DNA from: Tribonema minus
Lineage: Eukaryota; Sar; Xanthophyceae; Tribonematales; Tribonemataceae
Direction: 5' to 3'
DNA length: 64,000 nt
Assembly: GCA_017506865.1 (NCBI GenBank)
Contig: JAFCMP010000390.1
Location: forward strand, 186,001-250,000
Positions 11,296-25,200 of this stretch are shown here, piece by piece. A model generated the notes under the pieces. That model saw only the letters and a list, made by a program, of their open reading frames with translations, was not told the origin of the DNA and ran no database searches. The position numbers were made by a program, and so were the translations under genes. How positions within the stretch are numbered: the stretch's first letter is position 1; every line of letters starts with the position of its first letter.

Positions 11296-14200
11296 CTGCC
11301 ATGGCAGATCACGCGCTACGGCATGAGCAGAGTTCGCAAGACAGGCACAAGATGGCATGCCCATGGCTCAACCAGCACACGTGGGCGCCACGCCAAGGTG
11401 CCGCATGCGCCCGCAGAAACAGCTGTGCCCTGCGTGCAGGACGCGGGACACAGTCGCTGGCACCGTAGACGATTCGCGGCACCAACCTCAAAGCGCAGGG
11501 TGACTCTCCTACTACCTCCCCGACCTGCATGTCACACAGACTCGAGATCAGACACTCGGTGCGCTGCACGCAGGGGAGCCTGCACTGTCCGCGGCGCGCT
11601 GTGAAGGCGCGCCATGTGCAGGCAGGCGTTCTAAGCGACTACTGCGCTCTGCCGATGACGCATGCATGTCCACAAAGAGAGGCCACGCCTCTGCAGGCAG
11701 CGCGTCAACGCTAACGATCCGACGCTTCTCCGTGCGCGCGCCAGCGGCTCAGATCGCCGATGCAGCGCACGACCACGCATGTGCTTTTGTGATGGCTGTT
11801 ACACGACGCAGCCTTGCCGCACACAGTCAGGACCGCTGTCTCGTGCTCTGCTTGCATCAATGCTGCAGAGCTAGCGACCCACTCGAATAATGAACCAGCC
11901 GCCTGTGGATGCGACCGTCGGCGCACACGCACCTGCGGCGGCACTAGCAGTAGCAGGAGCCTTTGCGCTCCGGCGCTTAGCGGGCGCCTTCTTGGGCGCC
12001 AGCAGCGCGTCAAACACGCTGGGAGCGGGGCGCGCCTCGGCGGCATCTTCAGCAGCCACGACAGCAGCCGCAGGCGAAGGAGCAGGCATGCTATCGTCGT
12101 GCGCAGTGGCTGCAGCTGGCGCCGCCACTTCCGCCTCAGCAGCCGTGGGCGAAGGAGCAGGCGTGCCGTCGTCAGGCGTGGTGGCGGCAGCCGTTGCCGC
12201 CGCTTTCGCCTCCTCTGAGGCCGGCTTTGGCGCCGTTTTGGGGGATTGGTGGCGGGCACTGCTTGCTGGTGCCGCCGGCGGAGCGGCAGTCGAGGCCTGG
12301 CCGTGCTCGCCACGCCTGTCACCGGGGACGTGATGAGGGGGCCATCAGTGCTCAAAGCGCCATGGCGGTGAGCGAATGAATGCCGCAGCACCAGCACGCG
12401 GATATGACGAACACCCTTGATGGGTTTCTCCAACTACAATCCTTACTTTGAGGGTACGCATCTCATGACAAGGTCCTTGATGATGGGGCTTCCGCCGCGG
12501 GCGCCTGCGCAATGGCAGCGCGCACGCTGCGCAACGCCCCCCAACAGGCACACTGCGCGGGCAGAGCACGAAGCTCGATGCAGCAACACCCGCTTGTACT
12601 GAACATGTCACTCGGTACTAGACTGCCACTCAGGCAGACCATGAGCAAACTACACCCATGTACACGACGCCAGTAATGTGGTGCTATCAATAGACCCCCC
12701 CCACCCCCCCCCGCGTGCTTGCGCGGTGGTAGGCGCGCACGCAGTACTGCCCGCCGGCGCCTGTCACGCGCCGCATCAGCAATGGCGTTGTCAGCAGCGA
12801 GCAGCGCAGCGCGCTCCGCGCCGCTGCCGCCTGCAGCAGCAGCCCCCCAGCACACACACACGTCGCCGGGCAGGCGCACGCGAGCGCCGCGCCTGCACCT
12901 CTGCTCGCCATTGTGACTGTGTGACTCGTCGCCAGTTGCCGCAGCAGCGGCGACCACGGTTATTGGTGGAAGGCATTAAATTCGACGGCTGACCACACTT
13001 TGTCACCTAGAGCGCTACGATCTTTCGATTCGTTTCCGTGAAAGCGGCTCCGGCACTCCTGAACACACGTGTGTGTATTGGGGCAGGCATGTATGTACCA
13101 GAGTACACGCGTGTACTGCTGTGCTCTACTTGTGTGAGAAGTTGGGGCCAGGGTGAACGTGAATGCATCATGACCAGTAAACGGTGGACAAGAGGGTGCA
13201 AGTTTGAACGGATATTCCGAGCTCACCGTGCGTCCTGGCGGCGCGGCGCAGCCGTCTTCCGCAGGTACGCCAGTATCACCGCGTCCGCGGTGGCCGTGTC
13301 GACGGGGGGCGCAGGGCGTGGCGCGGTGTGCTGCTCGGGGAAGTACGCCTTGGGAGCAGAGAACTCCTCTTCGCTGGCGCTGGCGTACGCGGCGCCACCG
13401 CCGCTGTCGTCACCGGCGGCGGCGGTGTCTTCGAAGCCTGCGTTCTCGTCACCAGCCTGTGTTTGGAGGGACCCGGCAAAGACGGGTGCCGAGGGCGCAG
13501 CACAGGCGGAAGAGGGAGCACGGGCTTGCAGCGGTGAGCAGCACTACGTGTGGTGGCAGGTAAAGGTCGGCGCCTGTTCATTGACGAGCTCGGTTTACAC
13601 GCGATCGCGTCGAGGAGTGGGGCGAGGTGGTTCGGTGTAGCGCGCTTCAGTGTATTACGCCTTTGCGCGCGAGCTCATCGCGTTGTGGCCGGGCGCGCAG
13701 GGCGCTGCAATTTCCGCAGATGGGATGCGGGCGCGGGCGGTGGCAAAAACAACACTGTGCACCAAAGCGCTTTTAAAAGCAATGAGGCAGCAGCATGCCG
13801 CGCGCCAGTGCCCAGGCCAGCGCACGGCCACGCACTGCCGCGCTCTTGAGCTGTGCTTACATGGCAACGGCCCCGGCAGCAGCACCCTGAGCACGCGCTG
13901 CGGGCGCATGTGTGCAGGAGGACGGCCGTCCCCCATCACTGAGAGTCACAATGCGCCCTTTGAAGTTGCCATGTGCACGCATGCTGCCAGTGCTACACCT
14001 CCACGCATGCGTACGCACGCGCATGAATCACGACGCTGCGGGACGCGCAGCCAGGCGCGCGCCTCTCGTCCCGCACCTCCGCGAAAGCGACGCCCCTCTC
14101 CTCGTCCTCATCGGAGGAAGAGTCGTCCGCGATGAGCGGGTGCGAGCGGCGGATCAGCACGCCGTCGTAGACGCCTTCCGCGTCGCCGCCGCCGGCCGCA

Positions 14201-17200
14201 GCCTCCGCAGCGGTTTCGTCATCCGTACCCGCCGTGCTGTCGTCCGCGACGAGCTCCGTCTCGCTCCACGCCGGCACGTCGTCCACGTCGTGAGGCGCTG
14301 GCTCTGTGGTGTAAACGTAAGCGCAGTGTGCATTGGCGCGCTGGCCCGTGAGCTGACTGCAAGCTCAGTCGCAGACACCTACCGGGCCCACTGCAGTACC
14401 GGGCTGCGCAATCGAGTACGAGGCCACAGATTCGTGATGCTATGATGTCGGTCCAATCGACGAGTATTCCGTCGCGTTGCGTGGAAGACTTGCGGATGCC
14501 TCCTGTGTTACCACTGATGCGCGCGTAACAATGTCCTGCAGCTGCTCCCGTGTCGGTTTTGGCGCCGCTGCTCGCTGACACGCGACAGAGCATTGCACCG
14601 CTGCGGATGGAGCCGGCAGATTTGACCACTACAATCATGATGTTCGTTTCAGCACAATGCGCGCCGTACTGGTACTTCCAAGTATACGTGATCAGCTTCC
14701 GGCATCACTCACGCGCAAGACCAGCATCCCAGAGGGCGACATTGCCACTCTCTTCAATATGCATGTGGAGCTGCCAGAGATCATCGACTCTTTGAGTGCG
14801 CTGCCAATGCAGTTTCATCACAATGGCGGCGCCAGAGCACAGCTCAGCTGATAGCACTCACCGCCAAACGCGTCCGCCGCCTCCTGCTCCGCGGCAGCTG
14901 CGGCAGCGGCCTCCGCTGCAGCCGCCTTTGCTGCGGCCGCCTCCACTGCCTGCACACGAGCGCAGCACGGAGCGACGACGGCGCACCGTGAGCGCATGTG
15001 CGACGAGAAAGCGGGCAACAGTAATCCACGAGCATCGCGCACGCCAGCCTGCGAGTCGTCGCCGTCGTCTGTCCCGTCCGCCCACGTCCCGCCCAACCCA
15101 AGCCCTGACCCTAGCCCGACACGCACCTCACGGTCGGCGTCCTCACGGCGCTGCTGCCGCGGCGCGCCGTGCGCGTGCGCCCGCTGGTGGTGCCGCGCGC
15201 GCCCTAGCGCCGCCGCCACCGCTGCCTCTGCGCCGCGCGCCGCCACCACCGCTGCCTCCGCGTCGCTGCCGCTGTCGCTGCCCGCGTCGGAGCCCGACGT
15301 CGACTCCGCGACCGCAGCAGCGCTCGCCTCGTCCTCGCGCTGCGCGGTCGGCGGCGCAGAGGGCGGAGCGACGTACGGCACGCGCTGAGACGGCGAGAGC
15401 GTGAGATGCGCGCTAGTGAGAGCGTGAGTCGTGAGCGCCTGGCGCTGAGCACGCATGCGGGTGACGACGGCTTGTCCTCCTCCGCCAAACTGGTGCTGCG
15501 GCGCGCGCATCGCGTTCAGGGTGATGCGGACGACGCTCGACCTCCCCGCACGCCCGCAGCAGCGCTGTGCGGCCGGCAACGCAGCGCAGTGCCGCTCACC
15601 GCCAGCACCTCTGGTCCACACACGCACGTCCTGTTTTGCAGCAGAGAGGGGAACCGTCTGCCGCACAAGTGGCATTGCTCACACACACACACACACACGC
15701 GCGCGCATGCACACACACACATGCACGCACACACGCTCACGCACCTGCAGAAGCGCGGCGACGCGCTGCATCACGCGCGCCTCGCGCGTGCGCGCCGCGG
15801 CGTCGCGCTCCTCCGCCGCCGCCGCCGCCGCCGCCGCCTGCTTCTGCAGCACCGCCTGGCGCAGAGCGCGCGTCTCCGCGTCGTCCGCGCCGCCGTCCAG
15901 CTCATCAGTCTCATCGCCTTGGCCGTCTGTGCGTCGATCCGCTGCGGCGACGAGGTCGTCGGTCTCGTCTTCGCCGAAGAGCGCCTTGCGGCTCAGCTGC
16001 ACACGCGGCGGCGGGGGGGAGAGGGGGGGGGGCGGGGGGGGGGGGGGGGGTCATTCCAGGGGGGTGGCAGCGGGGGGTGTTGTGGGGATGGAGGGTGCCA
16101 AGCGTGTAAGTATCTTCCTACCGGCTATCGCCGCAGTGTTGCCTGCGTGCGCATGGCCACAGACGGGCGCAGAGGGGGGGCGACTGGCCGTAGGCATGTG
16201 GCGCGCTGCTGATTGAACGTCATCAGCGGAGGGTCGTTCTGGTGCTCACGTCCAGCGCGAGCATGCCGGCACGACCAGGGTTAGGGTTAGGGTTAGGGTT
16301 AGACTGCAGTGCGCCTCGTCCGGGCACACCGTCATGGACAGTGGAAGCGCCGCAGAGTAGACTGTCGCGCAGGGGCGGCGAGCACTGACTGTACTTTCAG
16401 TACCTGCCCACTTGAAACAAACGCGCACGTCCGGACTGCGTGTGATGGAAGCCATGAATCACAATTTCAAGAAAAAGGATGGGAGACCAAAGCCTTGAAT
16501 CTGGCACCATGGAGAGTTCAAAAGCCAAAGCGTTCAAGTTGACGACACCATGAAGTTTGATGTGTGCGCACACTAGGTTGCGCGCCGGCGCTCACCTTGA
16601 TGAGACCGCGCAGCGGATCCACCTCCAGCGCCTTGACCTGCAGCTTCTGGCCCACCTGCGCATGGACATAGAGGGGGCGCCAGAGTTGCAAATGAAGACA
16701 CATAGTGTCGTCAGCAGCGCGCTCGCCCTGAGTGCTGTTGCAGTGCTCAGCATGGCATGAACGTGAATGCGTGGGGCGCGCCGCCGCAGCAGCGCCGCGA
16801 CGAACAGCGGAACATGCCGCAAGCGCTGACGCAGTCCGCCATACAAACCACGCGCACAAGCGAGAACTGCGCGAGCGATGCAAAGCGACGGCGACGGCGG
16901 GCCAGCGCGCACGTGGCCTCCAGTTCTGCCGACGCCTGTCACCGCTCTCTCGTCTGCACACGCGCACAGTCGTGCCCCCCGCTGAACCGCATGCAAGCAG
17001 GGCTCCGGAGAAGGCGATCACGGATACGCGGCGCAACGGCAATAAGTGCCGCGGGCACCGTGCGACGATACATGATACGGCACGCACCGTCAGCAGCGAC
17101 GTCACCGGCCGCGAGCCGCTCTGGTGCGAGACCTCGCTGACGTGCAGCACGCCCAGGCGCCCGCGCAGGACCTCCACCATGGCGCCAAAGTCGCGAATCT

Positions 17201-20200
17201 CCGTCACCGTGCCCGTCATCACGTCGCCGGACTGCGCAGCACGGGCACGGGCGGCGCGCGGCAGCGGAGCGAGGAATGAGTGTTGTGCGCTGCTGCTGCT
17301 GCTGCTGCCGCGCTGCGCGCCGCGTGCGAGCAGCCGGTCGCTGGGGGGCAGCGCCCCCTTTGACTCGAGGAACTGCGTCGCGGCGGGCTGCACATGCATT
17401 GCGTCGTGCATGATGACTGCGCGTGAACCGGGCTCCGTCGACGAGCGTGCGCACGGCACGGCAAACGCTGCAAGGACGCTGTGAAGTCGCCACGTTGGCA
17501 GGCGCTACGATGGGCGGAGCGGCGAGAGCGCGCCCGTCATCGCACGCCTGTGTGCGCGTGCGCACGGGCGCTGCGCTGCGTGACGACGGGACGCTGGCGG
17601 CGCCGCCTCACCCAACGAATCTGCCAGCACCGATCTGAACAATGTGCTTGCTCAGCGCTGTTGTGAACCGCTGCCTGGCGCCGAGAAGCTGCTTGTGATC
17701 GCGTCCTGGTGCGGCATGCACGCGATGAAGCGCTTGCTGAGCGCTGACTGTCCAGGCCGAGCACCGCTGACACCTGAGCGCTGCTGAGCTGCTCGCTGCC
17801 ACGTCTAGACGCGGCGTGCGCGCACTGTTGCCGGCGCCGCGCGTGTGCGCGCTGTTGCCGGCGCCGCGCGTGCGCACGCCGGCGCTGCGCGAGGTGTCCC
17901 TACGTCGGCCAACTACAGACACTGTCTGTGACCGTGCGGCGCCTGAGCGCATCTGGCACCTGCCTGCATGCCTGCACATGGTGGCAAGACGCTGAACTGA
18001 CGCGACGAAGCGTAGGTGCGCATTTGGGCTGGTAGCGCAGCTTTGCCTAGAATGCGAGTGCGCCTCGCGTCTCGCTCTGAGGTGACGCGTGCGAAGAAGA
18101 GCGGCTCACGCACAGCCTGCGGCAATGGTACTTCTATGTATGTATGGTGTCCCACAATGTGGCAGCGCGCTCACCTCAATCTCTGCTGAGAGCTCCTGCA
18201 GGATGACCTTGACCTGCAGAGCATGCGGGCACACGCGTGTGGCATCAACTTCAGCTGTGCGGATAGCTAGCAGCAGGCGGCCCTTCACAGCACATTGTCG
18301 TTGTCTACTAGCGAGCAGCGGCAGCCGCAGCTGGCAGTCACAACGCCCTGCGCAGGTGGCACGGACACACATGCTGCGCGCTCTGGTTGAAACCATTTTA
18401 AAACACGCTGCAGTTGTTCTTTTCGGACCCGCATCGCCGGCCAAAGAGGCTACAGCGCAACACCACGACGCTGTGCGGCTCGACTTACGCCCAGGCCTGA
18501 GATTTGCTACATACACAGCAGCTGCACACCCATCAACACACGCCTCTGACAGGTGCGCACATCACACCCCAACCTCTCCGGCCCCATACGGCCAAGCTGG
18601 AACACGCACGCACTCCTGCCGATCTGAACCCACGGTCTCCCACGCACAAGACCGGCGGCGGCACGCAACAGACGATCGTCGCGCCACTGCGACCGCGTGC
18701 GCGCACCTGGCGGGCCTGATGCGGGTCTTGGCTGAACACCTTGGCGATGCCGTCCTCCGACAGGTCAATGTTGACGTCGTACTGCTCCTCTATCTCGCGC
18801 AACGTGGTGCCGCCGGGGCCGACAATGTCGCGCTTGCGCACGGGGTCGAAGCGCACGATCTGCGCGCGCGCAGCAGCAGCGGCGGCGGCAGTGAGCAATG
18901 GCAGCATTATCGGTGCGACTCGCTCACGGTGCGAACCACCGCTACAAGGCCATCGGCTCAGCGACGCAGACTCCCGCGCTCAAGCTGGAGGTCACACAGT
19001 ACATATCAAGTACTAGACAGGTGCGCGCAAGCTCGTGGCAGCAGAGCAGCGGCGAGCAACAGCAGCATCAGCAGAGGACGTCACCACATTCGTTGTCGAG
19101 CTCAGGTGAGGCGGGCGCAGTCAAGCTCTGGCAGGCACGAGGGGGCACAGTTGAACCGCACGCATGCAAGGCAGGCCGCAGCTCCTTGGAAGCGCCTTAT
19201 AGGCGACGTGCCCTGCGCTGTGCCCCCCGCAGCACCGTAAGCACCGCGCTGCGCATTGCACCCGCTGCTGGGTGCGACGGCAACGCAGCAGCGCGGCCCC
19301 CCGTCCATGCAGGGCGCTCAGGGCACGCGGCTCATGCGAACCTCCCACGAGGTGTCAGCCATGGACTTGGCGGAAAACAGTAACGACGCATGTACGGCCA
19401 CGCTCGACCGTCTGCGTGAGAGAGTGCGCTGCTGCAGGTGACGCGGCCGCGGGCTCGCAGCTACCGTGCAATCGCATCATCTGCTTCATTCCCCAGCGGT
19501 GCAGGGCCTACTGACCCTGAGCGGCGGCCTCTCAGCGCCTGTGAGAGAAGGCACCAAAGGCTGGCGTGTGTGAGCACTGCTGCTGAGCCGCCTGTTGAAC
19601 TCACCGCAGGTGCCGCAGGCTCAGCGGGCGACGCACCCGGTACGCAGCGCAGTAGGGCAGGCGCGCTGCGGTGCAGGGCCGCTCAGTGCAGCGCTCAGCA
19701 GCAAGTGGACACACACGAGGGCAGGTGGTCGCTCACCTCTATGAGCGGCGCGGTGTGCTTGAGGTGCGGGCGCGGCTCCGCGACGCAGTGGTGCATGGTC
19801 TGCAGCGGCGAGCGCGCGCGCACGCAGGGCGGAGAGGTGGGAAAGGCGTGTGGAATAGAGTGCGAAGGGTTTGCAGAGAGACTCCAGGGAGCGGCAGCGG
19901 AGTGCAACTGCTTGGTGTGTGGCACGCACGCAGGACAGAGGAGCAGCGAGCACAGCGCAGCAGGGCAGCACGGCCGTCGACATCGGGCGTCAGCAGTGAG
20001 TGCGGCGCGGCGCAGCATGAGCGGCTGTGTCAGGGCGCCGGCCCCCGCCGCCATCATGCACCGTAGCACCCAAACATCGAAAAGCATCAATACACGACTG
20101 CCGCTAATGAATAGAAGCAAGTTTCAACTAGGCACCGCTCAGGTCGGCCGTCGCTGAACACAATGGCCTCACGCCCAAAGGCAAGCGGAAGGCGCACAGT

Positions 20201-21117
20201 TGCGTCATGCAGCTGACGCGCCAGGTTGTGCAAGCATCCGGCCCTCTAAACGCTTATGCGAGAGCGCATGCGCGCAGGTTGCGGGCGGCGACGCGCTTCG
20301 CATCACAGCAGGCAGCAGCGCTCAGCTACAGCATGCCTACCTACCCCCCAAGGGCATTGACCCGGCGGCGGCCAGGCAGCGCGGCGCGTCGAGGGCCTGC
20401 AACGCAACGCACCGCCGGCAGGCAGCGCTCAGGCGCGACTGTGCATACCTACAAACCGACCTTGAGGATCTGCAGCCGCGCGGTGCGCGCCCTGTCGACG
20501 GCTTGCTCCAGTATGCGCAGCGGCACGCCGCCTGCGAGCTTCACGTCCAGCTGCGTGACGGCAAAAGCGGCGCAGAGGGGAGGCAGCGGTGCGCAAGCGT
20601 GGGTAAGCGTAACCAGAAGGGATGGTGGCCGCGGGGCCAGAGAAGCGTCGCGTGTCAACGCCAGTGGGCACGTGAGTGACGCACGACAGCTTCTGTGGCA
20701 GAGCATCAGCGGCACGGCGGCCGCTATGTACACGTTGCTGGATGCCAACGAAATTGTCGTAGCGAAGCCACCGCTGCCTGTATACTGGGTACTGGAGCAG
20801 GCCGCACGAGAGCGCGAGCCTGCTGAACGCGGCAAGCAAGGCCGCGCGAGGCCCGAGGTCATCGCCTCCTCTGCCGCAAAGAGCTGCGCCAGCGATGCCC
20901 GATAGCACGGCGCAGCTGCGGCCGCAGCGGCGGCACGGTGCGCATGTCAGCGCTGCCATCACTGCAGAGCAGTCATGCACGGCGGCAGCGCACCATCGAC
21001 TCTTGCTGGAGTGCGGCGCACGGACGCATGGCCAATTGCAGTACCACGCACAGCGCTCGCAAAGAGAGCAAGAGGGCGCGCACCTGTATGGCGGTGATGC
21101 CCTGCGCCGTGCCCACC

Positions 21118-21151
<34 letters not shown>

Positions 21152-22237
21152 ACCCCAGAATGTCGGTCAGCAGCGCGTATTGCCTGCGGGCGCGCGGACG
21201 CGGCGGGGGCGCGGGGGGGGGCAGCGGCGCGACGCGTCAGCCCTGCGGAGCACTGCCGTCTAAGCGCAGAGACATCATGCGCCCCGCGTCGCCCGTCCCC
21301 TCTTCAGACGGCGCAGCGGCGGCAGCAACGGCAGCGGCAGCGGCGCGCAAGGAGCGCATCGGCGCGGCGGCGCGGCACCGCAGCACCTGCACTCCAGCTG
21401 GCGGCCTGACCGCCTCAACGCATGTGCACACAGCTCAGAACGTGTCTGTCGGAACAGCAGCCTCTCATGAGGTCTGCAGCGCAGTAGTCATGCAGGTCGT
21501 GACTGGCCGCAGTTATACAGTCCGGGGGCACAGCATGTGACTTGTTAGTTCAGGGCGTGCGCATTTTCTCGCCTGTCCAGAACTTTCTCTTGGCACACCT
21601 CTTCGCCCTTCCATCTTCAGGGCTTGCGACCTACACACAGAACACCACTATCGCTCTCCACGCAACGCGCGGCCTCCCCTCCTCCACGCTGCGCTCGCCA
21701 CGATCCTCATTCCCGACAGCGTCGCCTGCCGCCGCTGCGCCGCCGCGCCGCGAGGCGCGGCAGCAGCGCCTCAGGGAGGGCGAGCACCCTTCGACCAACT
21801 GTCAACGTGCACGCGGCCGCCGCCGTGCCGCTGTGCAGACCGCGTCACCGAAGATGTCGTGCCTCGCTTACACGCCCGCTGGCGTTGACGCACGGCACTC
21901 GTCTGGCCTCACGGCCGCCACCCCCTGTCACGGCCCACACCTGTACGCGCGAACGAGGCCGCGGCGGCGACGCTCACTCACCCCTTCTCCCAGTCGTCGC
22001 GCACGGCTACGGCAGCAGCGGCGGCGGCGTCCGCCGCGGCGGGGGCGGCGCCGGCGCCGCCGTCTGCGCCCGCGATGCGCGCGTTGGCCGCCTTGAGGCC
22101 GTGCGACACCATGCCGATGGAGACGCCGGCGACGGGGGCGCGGATGGGGACGCCGGCGTCCATGAGCGCGAGCGACGCCGCGCACGCCGTCGCCATGGAG
22201 CTGGAGCCGTTGCTCATGGTCACCTCGCTGCGCGGCG

Positions 22238-22276
<39 letters not shown>

Positions 22277-25200
22277 GGGGTCAGTTGCACGGGGTTGAGG
22301 AATGGGGAGGGGCGGGGGCGATCGGTTTTTGCTTTGAGGAGCGTGAGGGGGGTGCAAGAGGGGGTGCATGGCGGGGGGGGGGGGGGGGGATGAGCATTGG
22401 TGATGCGGTAAGAGCAGGCTGCAGGCGTCCCGCGTTGATGAACGGCCAGGCGATCCAGGTCCGTGCCTTGCAGGCGCAGTTGTGTCTGTACACGTTCTGC
22501 GACTAGCAAGGTCGTGAGGCCGCCACGGGCAGTGAACATCACGGCAGATCTCATGAGGTGCCTTGCGAAGCCTTCACGGAGCTCCGGGGCACATCCCTCA
22601 ATCTTCGTGTCCACATTGCCAGTGGAACAGTACTGCAAGCCAAACGTCACCCGCCTTCATGCCTCGCACCGTGAGGTGCGGTGAGGATGGGCTCGCCGGG
22701 GACGCGGCGGAGTTTCGCGGTAACAGAATCGGCAATGGCAATGGCGCCTGATCGGCACTGTGTCTGCATATAGGCCGGCAAGTCTCGCCAATAGGCCCGG
22801 GCCACAGTTCCACACGCAGCGCAGCAGCCGCGCACAACAGCCACACGACAGCCATCTCAGCTCAAACGCCTTGCCTGCACGTGTCAACACCAACACCCCC
22901 GCTGTACGGCGCCGGTCTCCAGCAAGTGGACATGCGTGCTGCTGGAATGCAACAACTTCAACGTGTGACTCTCCCACCTGGTGATGCGCGTCGTATACGG
23001 GAACTCGCTGAGCGGCGGCATGACGGGCACGATGGCCTTCTCGGCCAGGTTGCCGTGCCCGACCATGCGCCGGTTGACGCCGCCGACCTTGCCCACCTGC
23101 GCGTGCGGCGAGGCGTGAGTGCGTGAGAGAGAGGGCGGCGCAGGGTCAGTGGCGCCGTGCGGAGCGTCGCGGCCGCCGAGGCACGACACGCCAGTGATGG
23201 TGCTGCATCGCGCTCGGGCACTGGCGCGCCGCTGCTGCCTGGTCGTAAGACACACCGCCGTCCCGTAGCTCTGGACAGTGGTGAGCGCAGCTGGGGCACT
23301 GTGTGTGTGTGTACATTGACATGTGCAAGAGCTGCCAGGCAGGCTTGAGCAAGAGAGCACGAAGCGCCGCGGCCGTCCTGATGAGGGGGAATCACCCTGC
23401 AGTGACGCGCCCCGACCGCATGCGCTAGCACGCCGCTCGAGCCAAACACCGTCAGCACGGAAGCGTGCGGCGCTGTCCGCTCCCCGCGCGTCGCTCACAG
23501 GCAGTGCGCCCCCCTGCAACGCTCCACCGTGAACCATCTGTCGCCCGCACGCTGCGCTGCAGGATTACACTAAACGCTTTGTCCCATCAGCGCTCAGCGG
23601 ATGCGCACGCACCTCGTTGACGGAGTACGGCGGGAACTCGTAGTGCAGGTACACGCCCGCGCCCGGGGCGGCCTGCGCCCTCTTCTCCTGCAGCTTGGTG
23701 CCGCCCAGGTAGCGCTGCGCCTCGCTGGTGGGGCTGCGGTGGGGGGACGCGCAGGCAAGGACGGAAGCGGGGGTTGTTGGCGCTCTTCGTGCGCGGGGTG
23801 TGCATTGACGAGACTTCACTCAGAGCGCTGGCGGCGCATTGCGCGATGCACAGAGAGTCGTGACGCGGTCTGTCGTCAAGCAGACAGGACTGGCGGCGTG
23901 CGTCGGACGCACCACACGCACGCACCGCGCGCACGAGAGAGAGACGGAGAGTGAAGCTTCCGCTTCATTGCCGCGTGCGCCGCCTCGCAGGGCGTACGGC
24001 GGAGACAACAGCACGATGTGTCATTTGCTCAGGTGCAATCCAGGGTCCTGCGCTCAGAGCGCTGAGGCCCACGCCCGCGCTCCGCTGCAGCCCACTGCTC
24101 AGCACGCAGCACTCATACAACGGGCGCCGGGCCAGTCAGCTTTATGCCGCCGCGTCCCCGCGCGGCAACCCGGCGCTGCTGCTGCTGCCACCGCTGCAGG
24201 TGCCTGCGCTTGAAGTGCCGATGCGCACACCCACGCACCGCCGCGTCAGCGCGCGGCTGCCGCCACTGTTGCTGCCGCTGCCGCGAGGTGCGACCCCACA
24301 ATTCACGGCTCGCGGACGCGCCTCACCTCGGGCCCAGCGTGACGGTGCACAGCGCCTGCGTCTGGCCGCGCGTGAAGAGCGCCGAGCCGTGCACGATGGG
24401 CAGCACGTCTGCCTCCGCGGTGATGGGCCGCACCTCGTCGACGCGGCGGCCGTCGCTGCGCACTTTCTCCGAGATGACGGCGTCGCTGCACGAGTGGGGG
24501 AGGGGGGGGGGGGGGGGGGATCAGGCGCTGCCGCAAGGACCGTTGCCGCGGCGGCGGTGCGTAGTTGTTGCGGCGTCTGGCGGTGCGCACGCATGCCCGC
24601 AGATGACTGAGCGGCTTGGAACGCAGCAGCTCTATGTCTAGCGAGTTCTCGAGGCCCTGTCGCCAGCGACGGGGACAAGCAGCGGCGGACCCTGCCCGTA
24701 ACGCGACGTTTGCTGTCGCATACGCGAGCATGCATGCACGAACACGTGGCGAGCGCGCAGGAAGCGCCGTGGCGCGCTCGCACGTCAAGAGGAGCGCTGC
24801 TGCTGCGCGCGTGCCCGGCCGCCGCGGCGGCGCACGTCAGGTGCTGCGCAGCGCCATCGATGCGGGTGCGCTGTCGCCGCGTGCGTCTGCTCAGACTCTG
24901 AGCGACGCGTAGCCCCTCGGCGGCGCGCGCCACGGCCGCTGACGCAAGGCGTCGACAGCGCGCCGGGCAGCGGCGCCGCACGCCGCCGGCGGCAGGCATA
25001 CCACGAGCCCTCGCGCCTCGCAAGGGGGAGCTCCACTAGCGCTTGGCCCCCGGGGAGGTGCGAGCGCCGGCGCTGCGATTCCGCTCGCTTGCGCGTCGCG
25101 CAGAGGTCTGTTGTTGTCACACTTCACTGTCACGCCTGCTCCGCGTGCCGCGAGACCCACCTCATGACGTTGCGCATGAGCGTGTCCGCGGTCAGCGCCA

